Shown here one piece after another: positions 44,345-55,337 of a stretch of 64,000 bases of DNA. Source of the DNA: Scilla litardierei (lineage: Eukaryota; Streptophyta; Magnoliopsida; Asparagales; Asparagaceae); the NCBI GenBank assembly GCA_030789695.1, contig CM061140.1, forward strand, positions 171,454,319 through 171,518,318, read 5' to 3'. The stretch's first letter is position 1, and the number at the start of each line of letters is the position of its first letter. Made by a program: the position numbers and the translations under genes. Under the pieces are notes generated by a model. The model saw nothing but the letters and a program-made list of their open reading frames with translations. It was not told the origin of the DNA and searched no databases.

Positions 44345-45474
44345 CTATGGCCGTGAGATCACTGGATATTCATAAAGACCCCTTTGGGCCGCTGGAAGAG
44401 GGGGAGGAGTTAAGTACCATACCTCAGTGCCATTAGAGCACGTCTATATCTGGCAAACTGCACGCGTCCCGATATAGTGTTTGCAGTTAATCTACTTGCC
44501 AGACATAGTGCTGCGCCTACAAAGCGCCACTGGAACGGAGTAAAGCATCTTCTACGCTACATCCAGGGTTCTATAGATCTAGGACTATACTATCAGAGAG
44601 GTTCATCCTCCCAACTACTTGGTTATGCTGATGCAGGTTACCAATCTGATCCTCACACAGCAAAATCACTAACTTGTTTTGTGTTTTCCTATGGAGGGGC
44701 TGCTATCTCATGGAGATCGGTTAAACAAACCACCACAGCAACATAATCCAACCACGCTGAACTCATTGCGATCCATGAACCAAGCAAAGAGTGTTTTTGG
44801 CTTCTCTCTGTCATCCAACATATCCTAGATGCCACTGGCCTGAAAACTGGTGATCTTGAGCCCATTGTCTTGTTTGAAGACAACACTGCATGCATAGCAC
44901 AACTCAAAAAGGGCTACATCAAAGGCGACAGAACGGAACACATTTCTCTCAAATTCTTCTGGACGCACGATCTACAGAAGAACAAGGAGATCAAGATTCA
45001 ACAGATCCAGTCCTGCAACGACTTAGCTGATCTTTTTACTAAATCTTTACCGAGATGTATTTTTGTAAAACTTGTAAAAGGAATCAGTATGAGACAGCTG
45101 AAAGACCTACAAGCCTGAAGCTTGTACGGATAAGGGGGAGTAACTTGTGTGTTGCACTCTTTTTCCTTAAGCTGTTGGTTTTTCCCACTGGGTTTTCTAC
45201 ATCTAAGGCTTTAACAAGGTAAACACGATTACTCAGGATCCAGAAGTATCCACCCCCTTAGCTTTATACGCTAAGACCAAAGTAATGGATGGATAAGGGG
45301 GAGTGTTGTGAGTGAGTGAGGCCAAACCCCACCACTTTATCCATCTATTACTCCCCACTTATTGGAATAATGAGGACCTTTGGTGTTCATACCCTTTCAT
45401 ATTTCATATGAAATGAATAAATATAGAACCATGGTGTTGAGCCATGGTTACTCTTTTTTCTCCAAGTTATAACA
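44345..45474 (+). mobile_element. pol: Bianca-like copia, right part (RNase H and 3' LTR)
   Basis: Continuation of the copia begun at 35066. It resumes at VRSLDIHKDPFGPLEEGEEL and passes a stop at 44431-44433. RNase H at 44477-45118 contains GYADAGYQSDPHTAKSLTC, a TAA at 44744, SNHAELIAIHE, LFEDNTACIAQLKKGYIKGD and HISLKFFWTH. A polypurine tract AAGGGGGAG precedes the 3' LTR at 45304-45474. That LTR starts TGTTGTGAGTGAG, ends TTATAACA, and resembles the LTR at 57927-58114. Confidence 0.88.
45304..45474 (+). repeat. 3' LTR of the interrupted Bianca-like copia
   Basis: 171 bp with the same terminal bases and the same ATGAAATGAATAAATATAGA and CCATGG-CCATGG features as the LTR at 57927-58114 (188 bp). 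The 5' partner is missing because the element is 5'-truncated. Confidence 0.85.
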
Positions 45475-46497
45475 ATTACTTGTGTTGTCATTATTAATGG
45501 TAATATACCATCTCAAAAGCACATGGGTCTAAATCAACAAAAGGCATATATACCCAACTTCAATACAATCTCGAGCAAATCCGGCCCATCCAAGTAACGG
45601 CACACTATGTGACTAAAATACCATTCAACTGTATTTATATACAGTCTTCACATCAAGGGAGAAAATTACGGATTTTGTCTTTAACTTCCTCTCACTTAAA
45701 TTTATATTTCTTACTTCTATCAGGTTCTCACTTGAGAATCGAAGGAGGCGAAGTCATGATTCACACTCCAGGATTTACACTGTCGAATCCTTGGGCCGAC
45801 CCTCGAGGAAGAAAATACTTTTTCGTAAAGGTTATAAAAGCCCTAAGGAAGGATATCCTAGCACACCAGGCTCGCACGATTCCTAAGAAAGGCAAATCAC
45901 TAGCTTGGTCAAAGCGCAAACCTAATTTGCCCGTTGAGGCTCCCGCCGCTTAAGAAAGTAGTTGATTATGGGCTCATATATGGCGGGAGGAGTGGACGGT
46001 GGTTATGTCTATCAATCAGGAATGGACATGCCGCCATAATGGGTGACCGTTATATGTCAACAACACTGAGGAGACGCCACTGATTATAAATGTAGAGAAG
46101 ACAAACTGTAGAGGGCAGACTCTATAGGTACAAAATACTATGTACTCTGACAAATTCATCTCCTTACACTATTATATTTCTTCCTCCAAAGGCTCGAGGT
46201 GACTAAATCAGGACGATCTCCATTGGGTCGATCTTGACAGTCCCGAGACCTTCTTAAGCAATTACTAACTTAGGTATCGGAGGAGATTTGTGTCGGAACC
46301 CAGATCGGACACATCTAACGACTGTCTGTGACGCAGACCGTTCAAGGCACGACCCAGCAGAAAGGTCGAACGATCACCACATTCGACCCTGCAATTGGTC
46401 GAGCTCCAACCCAACGCTCGAGACTCAACATTCCTCGACCCTTGTTCTACCAAGGGTCCCATATCAACAATTGACGAGGTTCTGCCACATCGAAGGA
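45475..46497 (+). other. Tat-like gypsy LTR/leader remnant; no gene
   Basis: The phrases TTACTAACTTAGGTATCGGA (near 46265) and GACTGTCTGTGACG (near 46320) resemble the U5 end and primer-site region of Tat-lineage gypsy LTRs. The sequence before them has the look of an LTR promoter and leader. A 114-codon frame at 45609-45953 has no recognised domain. The MITE at 46506-47080 sits in this sequence, which resumes at 47081. Confidence 0.4.
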
Positions 46498-46505
46498 GTC
46501 CACGC

Positions 46506-47080
46506 CCTTGTTAGTAAAAAACGCGAATTTTTATGTTTTTTACGTTTAAACCCTGTTTAAAATGGTTCTCGTATTAAACGGCCGTCCATTTGAATTATTC
46601 GAAAAAATACGCGCTTTTTAGGGGTTGACGAACAAAACGCGTTTTATTCCCGTATTGCGCATTTTATGCGTTTTAAACGCATTTTAGGGTCACTTTTAAA
46701 TCATTTTAAACTATGATTTAAGGATCATACTTTGGTTTAGTGCATGCTACATGGAATATAATAGTATGATCATGTCATTTTGGCTAAAACTATGAATACA
46801 ATTTAAATCATGAATATAGAACTTATTTTACTCTTATTTCATATTGATATTGTTGATTTTTAAGTTCATTTAGATGAATAATATCTTGACAGTATTAGCA
46901 TTTTAAGTTGCGTTTTTTATCTGGGTTAACGAATTAAACACAATTTAACTCGTTTATGTATTATTCCCATATTGCGTATATCTGACCGAATTTTTAACCA
47001 AACGTCTTTTGAAATTGATCGAATTAAACATGTTTTATTCACGTCCCGAATATTTCCCGTATTACGTATTGCTAACAAGG
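46506..47080. mobile_element. hAT-type MITE with 8-bp target-site duplication
   Basis: A 575-bp element with termini CCTTGTTAG and CTAACAAGG, flanked by a perfect 8-bp direct repeat, gtccacgc, at 46498-46505 and 47081-47088. An 8-bp duplication is diagnostic of the hAT superfamily. Internally AT-rich, with many CG-containing ACGCG/CGTTTT phrases and no transposase frame. Confidence 0.88.
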
Positions 47081-47088
47081 GTCCACGC

Positions 47089-47815
47089 CAACCCCAATCA
47101 CTGTTGACCGAAACCTAGTTGTCAACAAACGCACTAACATTTTTATTGCCGTTTGCGTGCAATTATGAAGTCTTGATCGTTCCGCCTATTATGCCATCAT
47201 ACTAATATTTACCATCCATAATGCATGCACCGCTGAATATAATCTCACAAATAAGTTTTCCTTGCACCTACCCAGTATCAGGCAAAGTTTGCAAATGAAA
47301 CTATGCATGCAACTGCATTTACTACCAATCACCAATTAATTGCAATAACTCACAAAGTCATTAACAAAAATCAAACTTCACGCTAATTTATAAACCACTA
47401 AATCATTAAAAAAGCTGATGATCGAAGTGATGAAAACATCAAACAGAGAGGAGAGGGCAGGCTCAAGACAAAGAGCCCCGGACGCAAAGCGCGACATCCA
47501 ACATATTCTATCTTACGACCAACGCAAATTATAGTTAGTGCTTACTAATGATCCCTAAAAAGCCTACTAACAGGCATTAGACAGAATTAATTATCTCCGA
47601 CAGTCAAACAAAGATTTTAATTAGCAAAGAAGAGAGAGAAACTAAAGCATCGTATCGGACAGGAGAGTACGTACAAAATCCCATCACTGCTTCCAAATAT
47701 CATGAGAAAGCTGCACCCTAGCCTGCCGGTCCTCCTCCTGCTGCTCTCCACAGTTCAAACACCGAAAAAGGTCCTGACCACGGTCCAACAATCTCTCTCT
47801 CTCTCTCTCACTCAA
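47089..47815. other. 3' flank of the bHLH gene
   Basis: About 730 bp without coding homology. Part of it is the probable 3' untranslated region of the minus-strand bHLH gene. A (CT)n run at about 47790-47810 lies just after its stop codon. Confidence 0.5.
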
Positions 47816-49043
47816 TCAATCACAGCAGACGCTGATGCAGTTGAATATGTGATGCACCGCAGTTGCTATCTCATCCGCTGACCCAAGGCTGCAGCCTTCC
47901 CCTAGCTGCACGATTAAATCAAATCAAATCAATAATCATAATCAACAGCTAATTAATTAAGCCACGGTTTTATCCCACGTACCTTGAGGTTTAGGGAGTA
48001 GAGAATGGAGCAATCGTCAAGGGAAGCAATGTTGAGGTGCAGAACCGAGAGCCCGATCTCCTCCATCGCAGCGATCGCTCTCGCCAACCGACCTCTCTTT
48101 CGCCGGCCCACTACTTTCAGGTTCACGTGACCCTGGACCACCGTTGCCTCCACGTCGACCCCGCCCCCCGCCGCCGCGTCGTCGGAGTAGCTGGTGTACT
48201 GCGGCGAGATGAAGAAGCCGGCGAGCGGATGCCGAGGTTGTGCCGTGTGGCAGGCGTCGTCGTCGTTGGTGCAGGATGACGAGGCGGAGGACGATGACGT
48301 GGCTGCGGTCGGGTCACCGCCGGCACGCATCCCCTTCTTCGCTTGGAGGGAGAGGAGGAGATGCTCGAGCTCCTTGACGAAGTCGATGGCCCCTGCTACG
48401 ATCGACGCCTGGTCTCCCTGCAAATTAATCACGGCCGTCCATTTCAAAATTTCAAGATAATGGATGGAATGAAATTGAGTCCTACTCGTTGAACGAAGGA
48501 TGATGGCATCAGAGAGCGAAGGGTGTTGAGGTGGCTGTTCATCAGTCGCCTGCGGTTGCGCTCGACGGCGATGTGATTCATCCGCTGGATCTCCGCATCC
48601 TGCCCGTTCTTCGCCGACGCCGGCGGAGCACGCGCCCGCTTCCTCTTCTTCCGCTCCCTGGAGCCCACATTGACGGCGGCGGATTCGATGGGCTCCGCCG
48701 CCGCCTGAGGCTGGGCCTCTTGGGTGACGCAGCTTTCGAGCTGCTGCTCCGCCGGCGGACGGAAAGGTTCGATCTTAAAGTTCGGGTCCGAGCGAGCGTA
48801 GCGGGCTTGGATCTCGAGGAGCCGCTGGAAATTCGATTCGCGATGGAATCGCTGCTGTATTTGGAAATGGAGATGCTGCTTGCTTTCTTCTTCTTCTTGC
48901 TCTGTTTCTCTCTCCTCGTCTTCTGATTTAGTTGGGCTGGAGAGCATCTGAAGGAAGGAGACTTGTGGGAAGCCTAATTTCCGTGCTAATGTACTGCTTG
49001 TTGAGGGCGCCATGGCTGCTTGCTCCAAGCATTCAGAACTCAT
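47816..49043 (-). CDS. bHLH transcription factor, subgroup Ia (bHLH57/67/70-like)
   Basis: Three exons, all GT..AG and phase 0: exon 1 48486-49043 (186 codons), exon 2 47983-48417 (145 codons), exon 3 47816-47905 (29 codons plus TGA), for a 360-residue protein. The basic region and first helix end exon 1: [20 protein letters not shown], then [16 protein letters not shown], with the H-E-R DNA-contact residues of E-box binders. Exon 2 opens with the loop and second helix, [20 protein letters not shown]. The C-terminus holds an ACT-like domain ([20 protein letters not shown], then [20 protein letters not shown]) and ends [17 protein letters not shown]. This matches plant subgroup Ia, relatives of SPEECHLESS/MUTE/FAMA whose own roles are less clear. 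It is a nuclear regulator that probably acts as a dimer. All splice sites and domains are intact. Confidence 0.95.
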
Positions 49044-49210
49044 CTTCTGCCCAAAGAACTGATTTTTATGACAAAACAGATAGAATCGTCAATTATGTTT
49101 TTTTTTTCTAAAGATGAGATTTTGATAATGGGAATGGCATTGGATGAAGAAATTAAACTGACCCAAGAACAAAAACGGTTCATTTGCTTTTAAATACTGG
49201 TTTTTGACTT
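49044..49210 (-). promoter_or_regulatory. 5' UTR and candidate core promoter of the bHLH gene
   Basis: On the minus strand, TATTTAAA occurs about 145 bp upstream of the start codon (plus coordinates about 49190-49197) and is a candidate TATA box. Further upstream a (CT)n run (plus-strand GA run at 49229-49258) resembles the pyrimidine patches common near plant promoters. No transcript evidence is available. Confidence 0.35.
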
Positions 49211-49228
49211 GTCTACTGCATTGCACTG

Positions 49229-49233
49229 CACGC

Positions 49234-49258
<25 letters not shown>
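49229..49258. repeat. (GA)n microsatellite
   Basis: About 14 GA repeats upstream of the bHLH gene. Confidence 0.95.
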
Positions 49259-49264
<6 letters not shown>

Positions 49265-49557
49265 ACTTTTTTAGGACTTACAAAGGAGTTCATGGGACCT
49301 CGGAGGCTCTCCATCAATGGAGTACGGTGCTGTAGTAATTTCACTCTGACCCCTTTCCTTAAAAACGAACTCTGTTTTCAAAGACCTCCTCTGGGCTTCA
49401 TCAAAGAGAGCCCCCAATTACTCAGTCTCTCTCCCACTCTCTCCGTCTCTCATCTCAGACTCACACGGAGAAATAAATATAAATGTATGCAACCCGGAGC
49501 ATATTAAAAGACTCAGACGTTACCTCCTAATAATTACTTACACTAATTTCTCAGCTT

Positions 49558-49655
49558 GCTGCGAGGCCACCCGGGTTCGATCCCGGGTGCTTGGCGTCCC
49601 TGCGCGCGCCGCTAACCTACTTTCCGAAGAATCAAAAAAAAAAAAAAGAAAAGAA
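49558..49655 (+). mobile_element. Possible 5'-truncated tRNA-derived SINE
   Basis: GGCCACCCGGGTTCGATCCC contains a good tRNA B-box (GGTTCGATCC). It is followed by a GC-rich body and an A-run ending in AAGAAAAGAAAG. This is the layout of the 3' part of a plant SINE. No A-box or clear flanking duplication was found, so it may be only a tRNA-like remnant. Confidence 0.45.
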
Positions 49656-50866
49656 AGTTGCGCAGATGAAGATCCTATGGTAAGTTTCAAACAGGAGAGT
49701 AGCACTCTACTGCACCTTTAATATAAGAGATCCATGTCAAACTGATGGCACACAGACAAATTTGGGTCAGATGTGCCGACGTGACGGCTTCTCATTAGAT
49801 GTCTCTCCTAATATAAATGCTCAAATAGAATTATGGGCAAGTGACGAAACATACACGACAATCTAAAAGAAAACATGTATAGCTCAATTTCTTTTTCGCC
49901 AACGTGAAACCTCTATTTTTTTTGTATGGTTCATTTTGATATCCCAACCGCTCCATATCACCCTGTGTGCTAGGCTGCTAGCCCACGTCAAGCGGGCATT
50001 CTTTTTGGATGGGTTGAGGTGTTCTAATCGAGATGGATAGAAGAGAGATCATGTTCTAAAACCGAAGACCTCAATTTTCAAGTGAGTCCAATAAGTTTTG
50101 AGTGTTCATCCACTTATCACAAATTTAAAGGTTTTGTTGTAATAAAACTTTTTGGAACGGTTGGATGAACGATCAAAACCTAACAAGTTCCCTTGAAAAT
50201 TGATAGTTTGGAGTTTTAAAATATGAATAACAACCTGAATGATACACATGTTGCTCTATATAATATAAAAGAAGAGTATGATAAAATATCAAATACTAAA
50301 ACTAGATATATATAATATGATACCAATTATTGTCAATGTAAAATATTGGGAGATGCAAAGCAAGGGTTCTTGGGGAATTGGGATTAATTTGGTTACGTTG
50401 CATCATTGATGGATTTGTCCGGAGCGGCTACATGCAGTCGTGGGCTTTCCATGAGAGAAATCTTGGATTGCTCCAAAATCAAATTATGGAGAGGAGAGAG
50501 AGAGAGAGAGAGAGAGCACCGTATAGGACATGGCTATGTGGGCCGTAGTTAAAGATACGGAGACTGCAAGAGCCAATATTTTGGGGGACCAGAAACCAGT
50601 TCAACAAATCGCACAAAAGATTTGTTTTTGAAAAAGAATTAATCATCTATCCATTCTTATTGAAGGTTTTTTTTAAAAAAAAATGAGATTTTAAGTAAAG
50701 CTTGGAGATTAGGTTAATTTTGGGATGAAACCGTAGCTTGAAAGGGACAAGGATGTGATGTGAGGTTAAAAAGAAAAGGTTTGGATTTGTTGCTTTGGAT
50801 TTTCTCTCTCTTGTTTGGCATCTCTTGTTTGGCATGCAGCATAGATCATGTAATGAAAATTACATA
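49656..50866. other. Intergenic; no gene seen
   Basis: About 1.2 kb of AT-rich DNA without coding homology. A (GA)n microsatellite of about 14 units lies at about 50490-50517. Confidence 0.5.
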
Positions 50867-50927
50867 GGGCCTGTTTCTTTGCTTGGAAATGAATTGGGAA
50901 AGTGTAAAAATGCTACTGTAGCACTTC

Positions 50928-51309
50928 GTATTGTTTTTTCGTGGATTCCTCCTTTGTTTTCTCCCGTCTGTTTCTTTGGGCGAAACTTTCCTCCGCTTTC
51001 TCCCGTCCCCTACGGCGACTCCTCTCTCCTACGTGTCTCCCCCTTTCCTCCCTCTGAAATCCGCGGATTTCACGGGGATTACACCCTCTACTCTCCGATC
51101 TGGGGCCCACTTGGTCCGATCACCACGCCGCTCTCCTCGTTTGTACGGGTTTCAGTTGGTTTGGGAAAAAACCCTAGCTTCGGCGGGGTTTTCAGTTGGA
51201 TTCGGTTGCGGGCTTTGATTTCTTGGTCGGATCTGAAGAGGGTGTGCCTAGCTTGGTCGGTTCACTGATGAAGCTCAGAGCAAAACCATAACTTCGGTCG
51301 TCAGGATCG
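50928..51309 (+). other. Candidate 5' exon and promoter of the GRF-type gene
   Basis: A C/T-rich, more GC-rich block (many TCTCC/CCCC tracts, then AAAACCCTAG-type phrases) of the kind found in plant 5' leaders. It ends at a consensus donor, CG then GTGAGC, at 51309/51310. Spliced to the acceptor ATACCAG at 57112 it would place GTTCAA before the GRF ORF's ATG. This exon and its connection are inferred. No coding sequence is assigned to it. Confidence 0.35.
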
Positions 51310-51661
51310 GTGAGCTAAACCCAACAATTTCTGTGATATTATCGAAGAGGTATAATCTCTTAGGCTCTCTATCAAATTTTGCGTTGTTGTGATGATGCCA
51401 TGGGTTCATATGTGAGCAGATCGTTGATGCCAGTTTGTTGTGCTTGTGTGCATGCGGCTATTTCTTATGCTTAAGCTGTTGCGATTATCTGATTGTGTAG
51501 GCTATCGTATTTTTATGATGAATGAAAAGAACTGTGCAATCTAAAAAATGCCCAATGATGATAAAAAATGAGGAACGACTGAAGGGATTTTTTATTACAT
51601 ACGTGCACGTTGGATGGCTTGCTACGATTGTTCCCTTTAAGCCCCATTTTGATGTTTATAA

Positions 51662-53330
51662 TGTTGGGGCATGTCTCCTTGATTCAGGTTGGGTTTTTGT
51701 TGTTGTTATGTTTGGCTCATTTTATCAATTTTTGGGGCATGGCACCTAGCTCCTTGTTGCTGTTTTGGGATGTTATGGTCATGGATACTTGTATGAGAAT
51801 TTTTTGGACATGGCTCCTTGTTGCATTTTGTGTTTTTATGGGGCTCTTTTTTGGTGCAGTGTATCAGATTTTTGGGGCATGTCTCCTTGTTGCAGTTTGG
51901 GTACTTGTTGTTGTTATGTTTGGCTCATTTTATAAAATTTTGGGGCATGGCTACTAGCTCCTTGTTGTTGTTATGGAATGGGATGGTCATGGATACTTGT
52001 ATCAGATTTTTTGGGGCATGGCTCCTTGTTGCATTATGTGTTTTTTGGTGCTCTTTTTAGGGGCTGTGTATCAGATTTTTGGTGCATGTCTCCTTGTGTC
52101 AGTTTTGGTTTTTGTTGTTTTTTGTTTGGATAATTTTATCATTTTTGAGGCATGGCTCCTAGCTCCTTGTTGCTGTTTTGGGATGTTATGGTCATGTATG
52201 CTTGTATCAGATTTTTTGGGGCATGTCTCCTTGTTGCATTTTGTGTTTTTTGGAGCTCTTTTAGGGGCAATGAATCAGAATTTAGGGGCATGTCTCCTTG
52301 TTGCAGTTTGGGTTTTTGTTGTTGTTATGTTTGGCTTATTTTATAAATTTTTGGGGCATGTCTCCTATCAACTTGTTGTTGTTATGGAATGGGATGCTCA
52401 TGGATACTTGTATCAGATTTTTTGGGGCATGGCTCATTGTTGCATTATGTGTTTTTGTGGTGCTTTTTTTGGGGCGTTGTATTAGATTTTTTGGGCATGT
52501 CTCCTTGTGTCAGTTTGGGTTTCTGTTGTTGTTTTGTTTGGCTCATTTTATCAATTTTTGGGTCATGGAACCTAGCTCCTTGTTGCTGTTTTGGGTTGTT
52601 ATGGTCTTGTATACTTATATCAGATTTTTTTGGGCATGGCTCCTTGGTGCATTTTGTGTATTTTTGGTGCTCTTTTTAGGGGCAGTGTAACAGATTTTTT
52701 GGGCATGTCTCCTTGTTTCAGTTTGGGTTTTCGTTGTCGTTATGTTTGGCTCATTTTATAAATTTTTGGGGCATGGCTCCTAGCTACTTCTTGCTGTTAT
52801 GGAATGGGATGGTCATGGATACTTGTATCAGAATTTTTGGGGCATGGTACCTTGTTGCATTATGTGTTTTTTGTTGCTCTTTTCTGGGGCTTTGTATCAG
52901 ATTTTTGGGGCATGTCTCCTTGTGACAGTTTGGGTTGTTGTTGTTTTGTTTGGATCATTTTATCAATTTTTGGGTCATGGCACCTAGCTCCTTGTTGCTG
53001 TTTTGGGTTGTTAAGGTCGTGTAAACTTGTATCAGATTTTTTTGGGCAGGGCTTCTTGGTGCATTTTGTGTATTTTTGATGCTCTTTTTAGGTGCAGTGT
53101 AACAGATTTTTTGGGCATGTCTCCTTGTTTCGGTTTGGGTTTTTGTTGTTGTTATGTTTAGCTAATTTTATAAATTTTTGGGCATGGCTCCTAGCTACTT
53201 GTTGCTGTTATGGAATGGGATGCTCATGGATACTTGTATCAGAATTTTTGGGGCATGGCTCCTTGTTGCATTATGTGTTTTGGTGCTCTTTTTTGGGGCT
53301 TTGAATCAGATTTTTGCTGATTGGGGTTTT
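51662..53330. repeat. 207-bp tandem repeat, about eight units
   Basis: The landmark CATGTCTCC recurs at 51670, 51878, 52085, 52289, 52496, 52704, 52911 and 53116, spacing 204-208 bp. Each unit carries GGGGCATGTCTCCTTGTT, a GTTGTTATGTTTGGCTCATT stretch, CATGGC-CCTAGCTCCTTG, and GGATACTTGTATCAG. Beyond 53330 it decays into shorter GGGCATGTCTCAATGTTGCT units of roughly 60-80 bp. Because 207 is a multiple of three, hydrophobic Cys/Leu/Phe-rich open frames run through several units. I regard these as a by-product. The array lies in the presumed intron of the GRF-type gene. Confidence 0.93.
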
Positions 53331-53536
53331 TTGAAACATATGGGCATAGCTTCTTGGTGCAGGGTTTGGGGGGCATGTCTCAATGTTGCTGCTTTTGGTA
53401 TTCTGTAACATATGGGCATGTCTCAATGCTGCTGATTGTGGTTTTTTTGAAACATATGTGAATGGCTGCTTGGTTCATTTTTTGGGGGCATGACTCAATG
53501 TTGCTGCTTTTCTTTTATTGAAACATATGTGCATGG
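53331..53536. repeat. Degenerate short repeat units after the 207-bp array
   Basis: Units built from GAAACATATGGGCAT and GGGCATGTCTCAATGTTGCT follow the main array. They resume at 55338 beyond the solo LTR, which shows that the LTR was inserted into this repeat tract. Confidence 0.8.
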
Positions 53537-55337
53537 TGTAAGGACTATCTACCTTACAATACTAACAACAAACACTCTAGAGGGAGGTTGGGGGAGGGGG
53601 TGAATAAAGTAATGGCAATAAATTGTGCAATTAAAATTAAACTTGCAAATGCTGAATAATAAGTGCAAGAGGAATTAATCAACACAATTAATCCAAACGC
53701 AAACACAAGAATTACCCTGGTTCCCCAAACTTGGGTACGTCCAGCCACACCAATATTCACAATAATTCTTACACAGAGAAGTGAATACAATCTCACACAG
53801 AGATATCTCACACAGAGGATTTGGATTTTCACACAGAGAAATCCTCACTCTCACACAGAGAGACCTCACACAGAGGATTTAGGATTCTCACACAGAGAAA
53901 TCCTTACTTTCACACAGAAAGACTTAAACTTTCACACCGAGAGATCACAACCAACCCTCACACAGAAGGTTATACTCTCACACAGAGAGTAACTAGCTCT
54001 CACACAGAAAGCTAGGATTTCAATGAAGTAACAAAGTAAAACAAATACTCTTACATATGCCTTGAGATGAACTTACTCATAAATGAATGCAAGGTATGGA
54101 AGATGATCTCCAAGTGATGAGATTTGCTAGAATTGCACTTGGATGATTTTCCTTGAGCTTGACTTTAATGCATGAAGAGGAATATGAGCTCTAAGAGGGA
54201 AATGAGAGAGTTTGAGAGTGGCTTAATTAAACTCTAAAGATTTTCAATAACATCAAGAAGTTCCAATGAACTCAGCCTTCTCATATATATAGGAACCCTA
54301 TATCAACTCTCAAACCCCAAGGAAATAGCCAAAAACAAAAAACTGTAACGACTAGTTTCTGGGCAGAAACGTCACTGACAGTCGACTGTTGAACAAATGA
54401 CAGTCGACTGTCCAACTGCTAGAAAATATCCAACAGCTATAATCTGAGCCACGACGGTCGACTGATGAAGTCGATACAGTCGACTGTAAACAGGACATGC
54501 GCCTGTAAAACCGTCAGCAGGCAACTGCTGCAGGGGATGGAATAAAACAGAGAGTTGCACTCTTACTCCCAGTATGCATACATGCGACTGATGACCAGAA
54601 CATAGTCAACTGTAAAATATACAGGCGACTGTTAATCCTTCATCAGTCGACTGCTGCAAGAGATGGAGAAAAACAGAGAGATGCAATATTCGCACTTACG
54701 CCTTTCAGACGACTGTTGACCATATTATATGCGACTGTAAATATACATGCAACTGTAAATACGTCATCAGTCGACTGATGCGAAAAGCTCAAGTAGAGTC
54801 AATCAAAGGATGACTTGAGCAGTGCACCACCGTCGACTGTAGAAGGTTCGACAGGCGACTGGAAATCACCCAGTCGACTGTGAATCCTTTAGCAGGCGAC
54901 TGATGGAAAGCCAGAGACTCCAAATTAGTCTTTGGTCAAGATGAACCTATTGGATTGGATTCTATGATAATCCGAAGGCTCACTAAGATGGTTAAATGCA
55001 TATGCATGAATAAGTAGACCATCTATCAAGACATTACATTAAACCTAGACTCAAAAAGAGAGAAAGCAATAAATGCAATATTACACAGATTACAATGCTT
55101 TCCTTTGGGTCTATGGCTTCAATCTTTATGCCTTGATGCTCCCCATCATCTCCAAGCGTTGGCATCCCTTGAGTCCAAGCTTTGGCCCTTCTCCACTTGA
55201 TGTTCATCCTTGCACCAAGTGTTTAGTCTCCAAAAATGATATTCTTGAAATGTAACTATGAGACTAAAACAAGAGAGTTATTAGCAACGACATAATGTTG
55301 TGAAAATAAGATTGGTATGAAACACCAATACTCAACA
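53537..55337 (-). mobile_element. Solo LTR, SIRE-like, minus strand
   Basis: An 1801-bp LTR flanked by a perfect 5-bp duplication, catgg, at 53532-53536 and 55338-55342. On the minus strand it starts TGTTGAGTATTGG and ends GTCCTTACA. It shares GGACGTACCCAA-TTTGGGGAACCAGG with the SIRE-like LTRs at 37004 and 42653 (there GGACGTACCCAGG-TTGTGGGGAACC). Inside are a TCACACAGAGA short repeat of a dozen or so copies (53774-54015), a TATA-like TATATATA (about 54283-54292), and about 16 CAGTCGACTG-type sites upstream of it (about 54375-54905). Several short frames through the CACACAGAG tract are not genes. Confidence 0.88.
54375..54905. repeat. Array of about 16 CAGTCGACTG-type palindromes
   Basis: Perfect copies of the 10-bp palindrome CAGTCGACTG and near matches (GGCGACTG, ATGCGACTG, AGTCAACTG) recur every 20-45 bp. 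In LTR orientation the array lies in U3, starting about 90 bp upstream of the TATA-like box. Confidence 0.9.

Noticed and set aside
48531..48926. 131-codon plus-strand frame
   Set aside because: Antisense shadow of bHLH exon 1, caused by its high GC content.
50867..50885. Second Harbinger-like terminus, GGGCCTGTTTCTTTGC
   Set aside because: No matching inverted end or TTA pair was found within the next several kilobases, so one short match is not enough.
51610..53408. Hydrophobic Cys/Leu/Phe-rich ORFs of up to 170 codons
   Set aside because: They are translations of the 207-bp tandem repeat in two frames, with no start or domain conservation. Period divisible by three explains the open frames.
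53774..54015. Short frames through TCACACAGAG repeats (for example 53663-53992)
   Set aside because: They are low-complexity His/Thr/Glu repeats inside a solo LTR with defined ends and target-site duplication.
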